From Francisellaceae bacterium UBA6186 (lineage in GTDB: Bacteria; Pseudomonadota; Gammaproteobacteria; UBA6186; Azoamicaceae): a stretch of DNA of 6,370 bases. The stretch is taken from positions 17,783 to 24,152 of the forward strand of contig DITK01000008.1 in assembly GCA_002422785.1 (NCBI GenBank), written 5' to 3'. Below, in pieces: positions 4,848 to 6,370 of this stretch. The position numbers and the translations under genes were made by a program. Below the pieces are notes generated by a model that worked only from the letters and a program-made list of their open reading frames with translations, made no database searches and was not told where the DNA came from. The first letter of the stretch is position 1; every line of letters begins with the position of its first letter.

Positions 4848-6370
4848 TTAAAAATTAAAGTTATTATTATTAAGCGTATTAATATCATTTTCTAACACAA
4901 TACTAACTTCATTAGTTATAATAATATTAGTATGATTACCAGAAACTGTGATATGCAAATTAGGATCATTAATGCCGACCAATCCAAAAGCAGATAAATT
5001 AATTACATTATTACCGTCATCAAAATCAGTTATTATTGCATTACCATAATTATGTTTAAATACGAATTGATCTATGCCGCCATTACCAGAAATTTGATTA
5101 ACCGTACCAATAGGCGCAGCCCCCGCATCTATTACATCATTACCTGTGGTGCCTATCGCTTGACTATTAATTAATAAGCTGGTTAGCCAATCTTCGCCAG
5201 TAATAATCGCCATCTGTTGCTGACTAGGATTAAGATTGGCAGTAGTTAAATTCTGATTAGCTGGCGTATCAGTTACTTGATTAGGATCTACATATTTAGT
5301 AAAGCTACCTTGTCCATTATTTAAAAATTCTACTACATGGCCGGCTTCAGTGCCTTGCGTACCCATAACCAAAATATCTGGATTACCATCTTGGTTAATA
5401 TCGGTAATATTAATATTGGTCGCACCAAAGATCCCAGGATCGTTAGCTACCACTGTCGAGGTAAAAGTAAGATTATCGCCAGTATTAACAAACATTCTAA
5501 TAATTGGATCATTTTGATCAATAGTTACTATATCCATAAAACCACTATTAAACATATCCCCAGTTGCAACTCCTGCTGTGTGATACGCCGACTGGATAGT
5601 ATGTGGAGTAAACACTCCGGCACCATCGTTTTGATACCAACTGGTTGATTGTCCTTGGGTTAATAATATATCTAATTTATTATCTTGATTAATATCCGTT
5701 AACTGCATCGAACCTGGAATCACCGATCCAGTAAAACTAGCTATTGGGTTAGCATCTATATTAAAGGTGCCATCATTATTGCTGCTGGCAAAATTTAATT
5801 GGCTATTGCCAGCATTTTGTGTAACGTAGACTAAATTCATATTATTATTTAAACTACTTTGCATAACTCCAGCTGCTATAGTTACGATATTATCAGTGAT
5901 TGGAGTAAACATAGTAAATATTTCAGATCCATTGTTAATTAATAATCCTGAATTAGCACCATTAATTATAAATAAATCTGTTTTGCCATCATTAGTAACA
6001 TCTGCTGTTACGATTTGATTAATATTAGTTATATTAGATGCAATAATACTATTAGTAGGCGAGGTAAATAATCCACTACCATCGTTGCTATACCAAACCA
6101 AGTTTTGCGTAACAGCATCGTAATGGATAATATCTGGTGTGCTATCTTGATTTAGATCGGCAACTGCAGATACCCCAGCATGATTATTCGGCCCAACAAA
6201 ATCATGCCGCAGCATAGCTATTTGCGCTGGTTGATCAATACCGGTAATGCTGATATCAGCTGTTGATGTTGCAGTTAATATCGCACCAAAAGCACCACCA
6301 TCACTAAATACATACTCTAACGTGACATTAGTAGGTGGCAATAAACTGGTATTGCTATATTGAATTGATT
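4848..6370 (-). CDS. secreted FG-GAP/VCBS beta-propeller protein with RTX-like C-terminus (5' partial)
   Basis: The reading frame is open to the right edge, so the true N-terminus lies outside the window; the TTG at 6339-6341 is not a credible start. Counting residues from that codon, FG-GAP/VCBS calcium-loop motifs recur at 62 (DLNQDSTPD), 114 (DVTNDGKTD), 216 (DINQDNKLD), 262 (DMFNSGFMD) and 314 (DINQDGNPD), with degenerate copies near 165 and 369. A spacing of 46-55 residues implies about seven blades, an integrin-alpha-like propeller. The C-terminus has RTX/serralysin-type elements: GTTGNDVIDAG (397-407), SGNGGIDQFVF (418-428) and ITDFDDGNNVINLSAF (437-452), which is typical of type I secretion (ABC/MFP/TolC) substrates. 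The protein is rich in Asn, Asp, Thr and Ile; no Cys is visible. The likely role is extracellular, as an adhesin, matrix or ligand-binding protein; no protease or other enzyme motif appears in the visible part. It lies 42 bases upstream of, and on the same strand as, the ODP gene, with no terminator between them. No secretion genes are in view. Confidence 0.85.
   Translation of the reverse strand, partial: SIQYSNTSLLPPTNVTLEYVFSDGGAFGAILTATSTADISITGIDQPAQIAMLRHDFVGPNNHAGVSAVADLNQDSTPDIIHYDAVTQNLVWYSNDGSGLFTSPTNSIIASNITNINQIVTADVTNDGKTDLFIINGANSGLLINNGSEIFTMFTPITDNIVTIAAGVMQSSLNNNMNLVYVTQNAGNSQLNFASSNNDGTFNIDANPIASFTGSVIPGSMQLTDINQDNKLDILLTQGQSTSWYQNDGAGVFTPHTIQSAYHTAGVATGDMFNSGFMDIVTIDQNDPIIRMFVNTGDNLTFTSTVVANDPGIFGATNINITDINQDGNPDILVMGTQGTEAGHVVEFLNNGQGSFTKYVDPNQVTDTPANQNLTTANLNPSQQQMAIITGEDWLTSLLINSQAIGTTGNDVIDAGAAPIGTVNQISGNGGIDQFVFKHNYGNAIITDFDDGNNVINLSAFGLVGINDPNLHITVSGNHTNIIITNEVSIVLENDINTLNNNNFNF

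Noticed and set aside
5337..5648. 103-codon plus-strand open frame
   Set aside because: It is antisense to the propeller repeats; long antisense frames are expected from the repetitive codon pattern there, and the translation has no recognisable domain.
5380..6170. Recurring similar DNA blocks (CATCTTGGTTAATATC-like)
   Set aside because: These are the codons of the DINQD/DLNQD blade motifs, not an independent DNA repeat or CRISPR array; spacing and sequence vary with the protein repeats.
6339..6341. TTG as start of the secreted propeller protein
   Set aside because: The frame stays open upstream to the window edge (…SIQYSNTSLL) and no signal or ribosome site is present; the gene is simply cut by the window.

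Overview
The window is AT-rich (about one third G+C by eye). It looks like a chromosomal segment of a gammaproteobacterium, possibly a host-associated one with a reduced, AT-rich genome. The basis is the HU/tRNA pair at the left edge, the style of the c-di-GMP enzyme and the low G+C. The lineage is an inference, and nothing here fixes the genus. I see no insertion sequence, integrase, CRISPR array or long repeat. No intergenic stretch exceeds 300 bases.

Layout, left to right. Positions 1-24 are the 5' end of a tRNA gene on the minus strand, most like tRNA-Val. Next on the minus strand is a HU-family DNA-binding protein (89-382) with a strong extended -10 sigma-70 promoter at 436-464. A 195-base divergent intergenic region follows, ending in a terminator-like hairpin and T-tract just before a plus-strand gene (578-1909) for a polytopic membrane protein of GT-C glycosyltransferase type. 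That gene runs convergently into, and overlaps by 34 bases, a minus-strand block filling the rest of the window.

In transcription order the minus-strand block is: (i) a 5'-truncated gene (4848 to the window edge) for a secreted protein with a roughly seven-bladed FG-GAP/VCBS beta-propeller and an RTX/serralysin-like C-terminus typical of type I secretion substrates; (ii) a metallo-beta-lactamase-fold diiron protein of the ODP (oxygen-binding diiron protein) type with all six metal ligands (4029-4805); (iii) a soluble GGDEF-EAL c-di-GMP enzyme with both active sites essentially intact (1876-4032). Genes ii and iii overlap by 4 bases.

The most interesting unit is the overlapping ODP/GGDEF-EAL pair. 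It suggests a two-protein sensor in which a diiron centre reading O2, NO, peroxide or iron state controls c-di-GMP turnover through the enzyme's long N-terminal region. The upstream secreted propeller protein is a possible surface output, by loose analogy with c-di-GMP-controlled type I-secreted adhesins. That functional link is inference from gene order only, and a candidate extended -10 promoter in front of the ODP gene means the pair may be transcribed independently of it.
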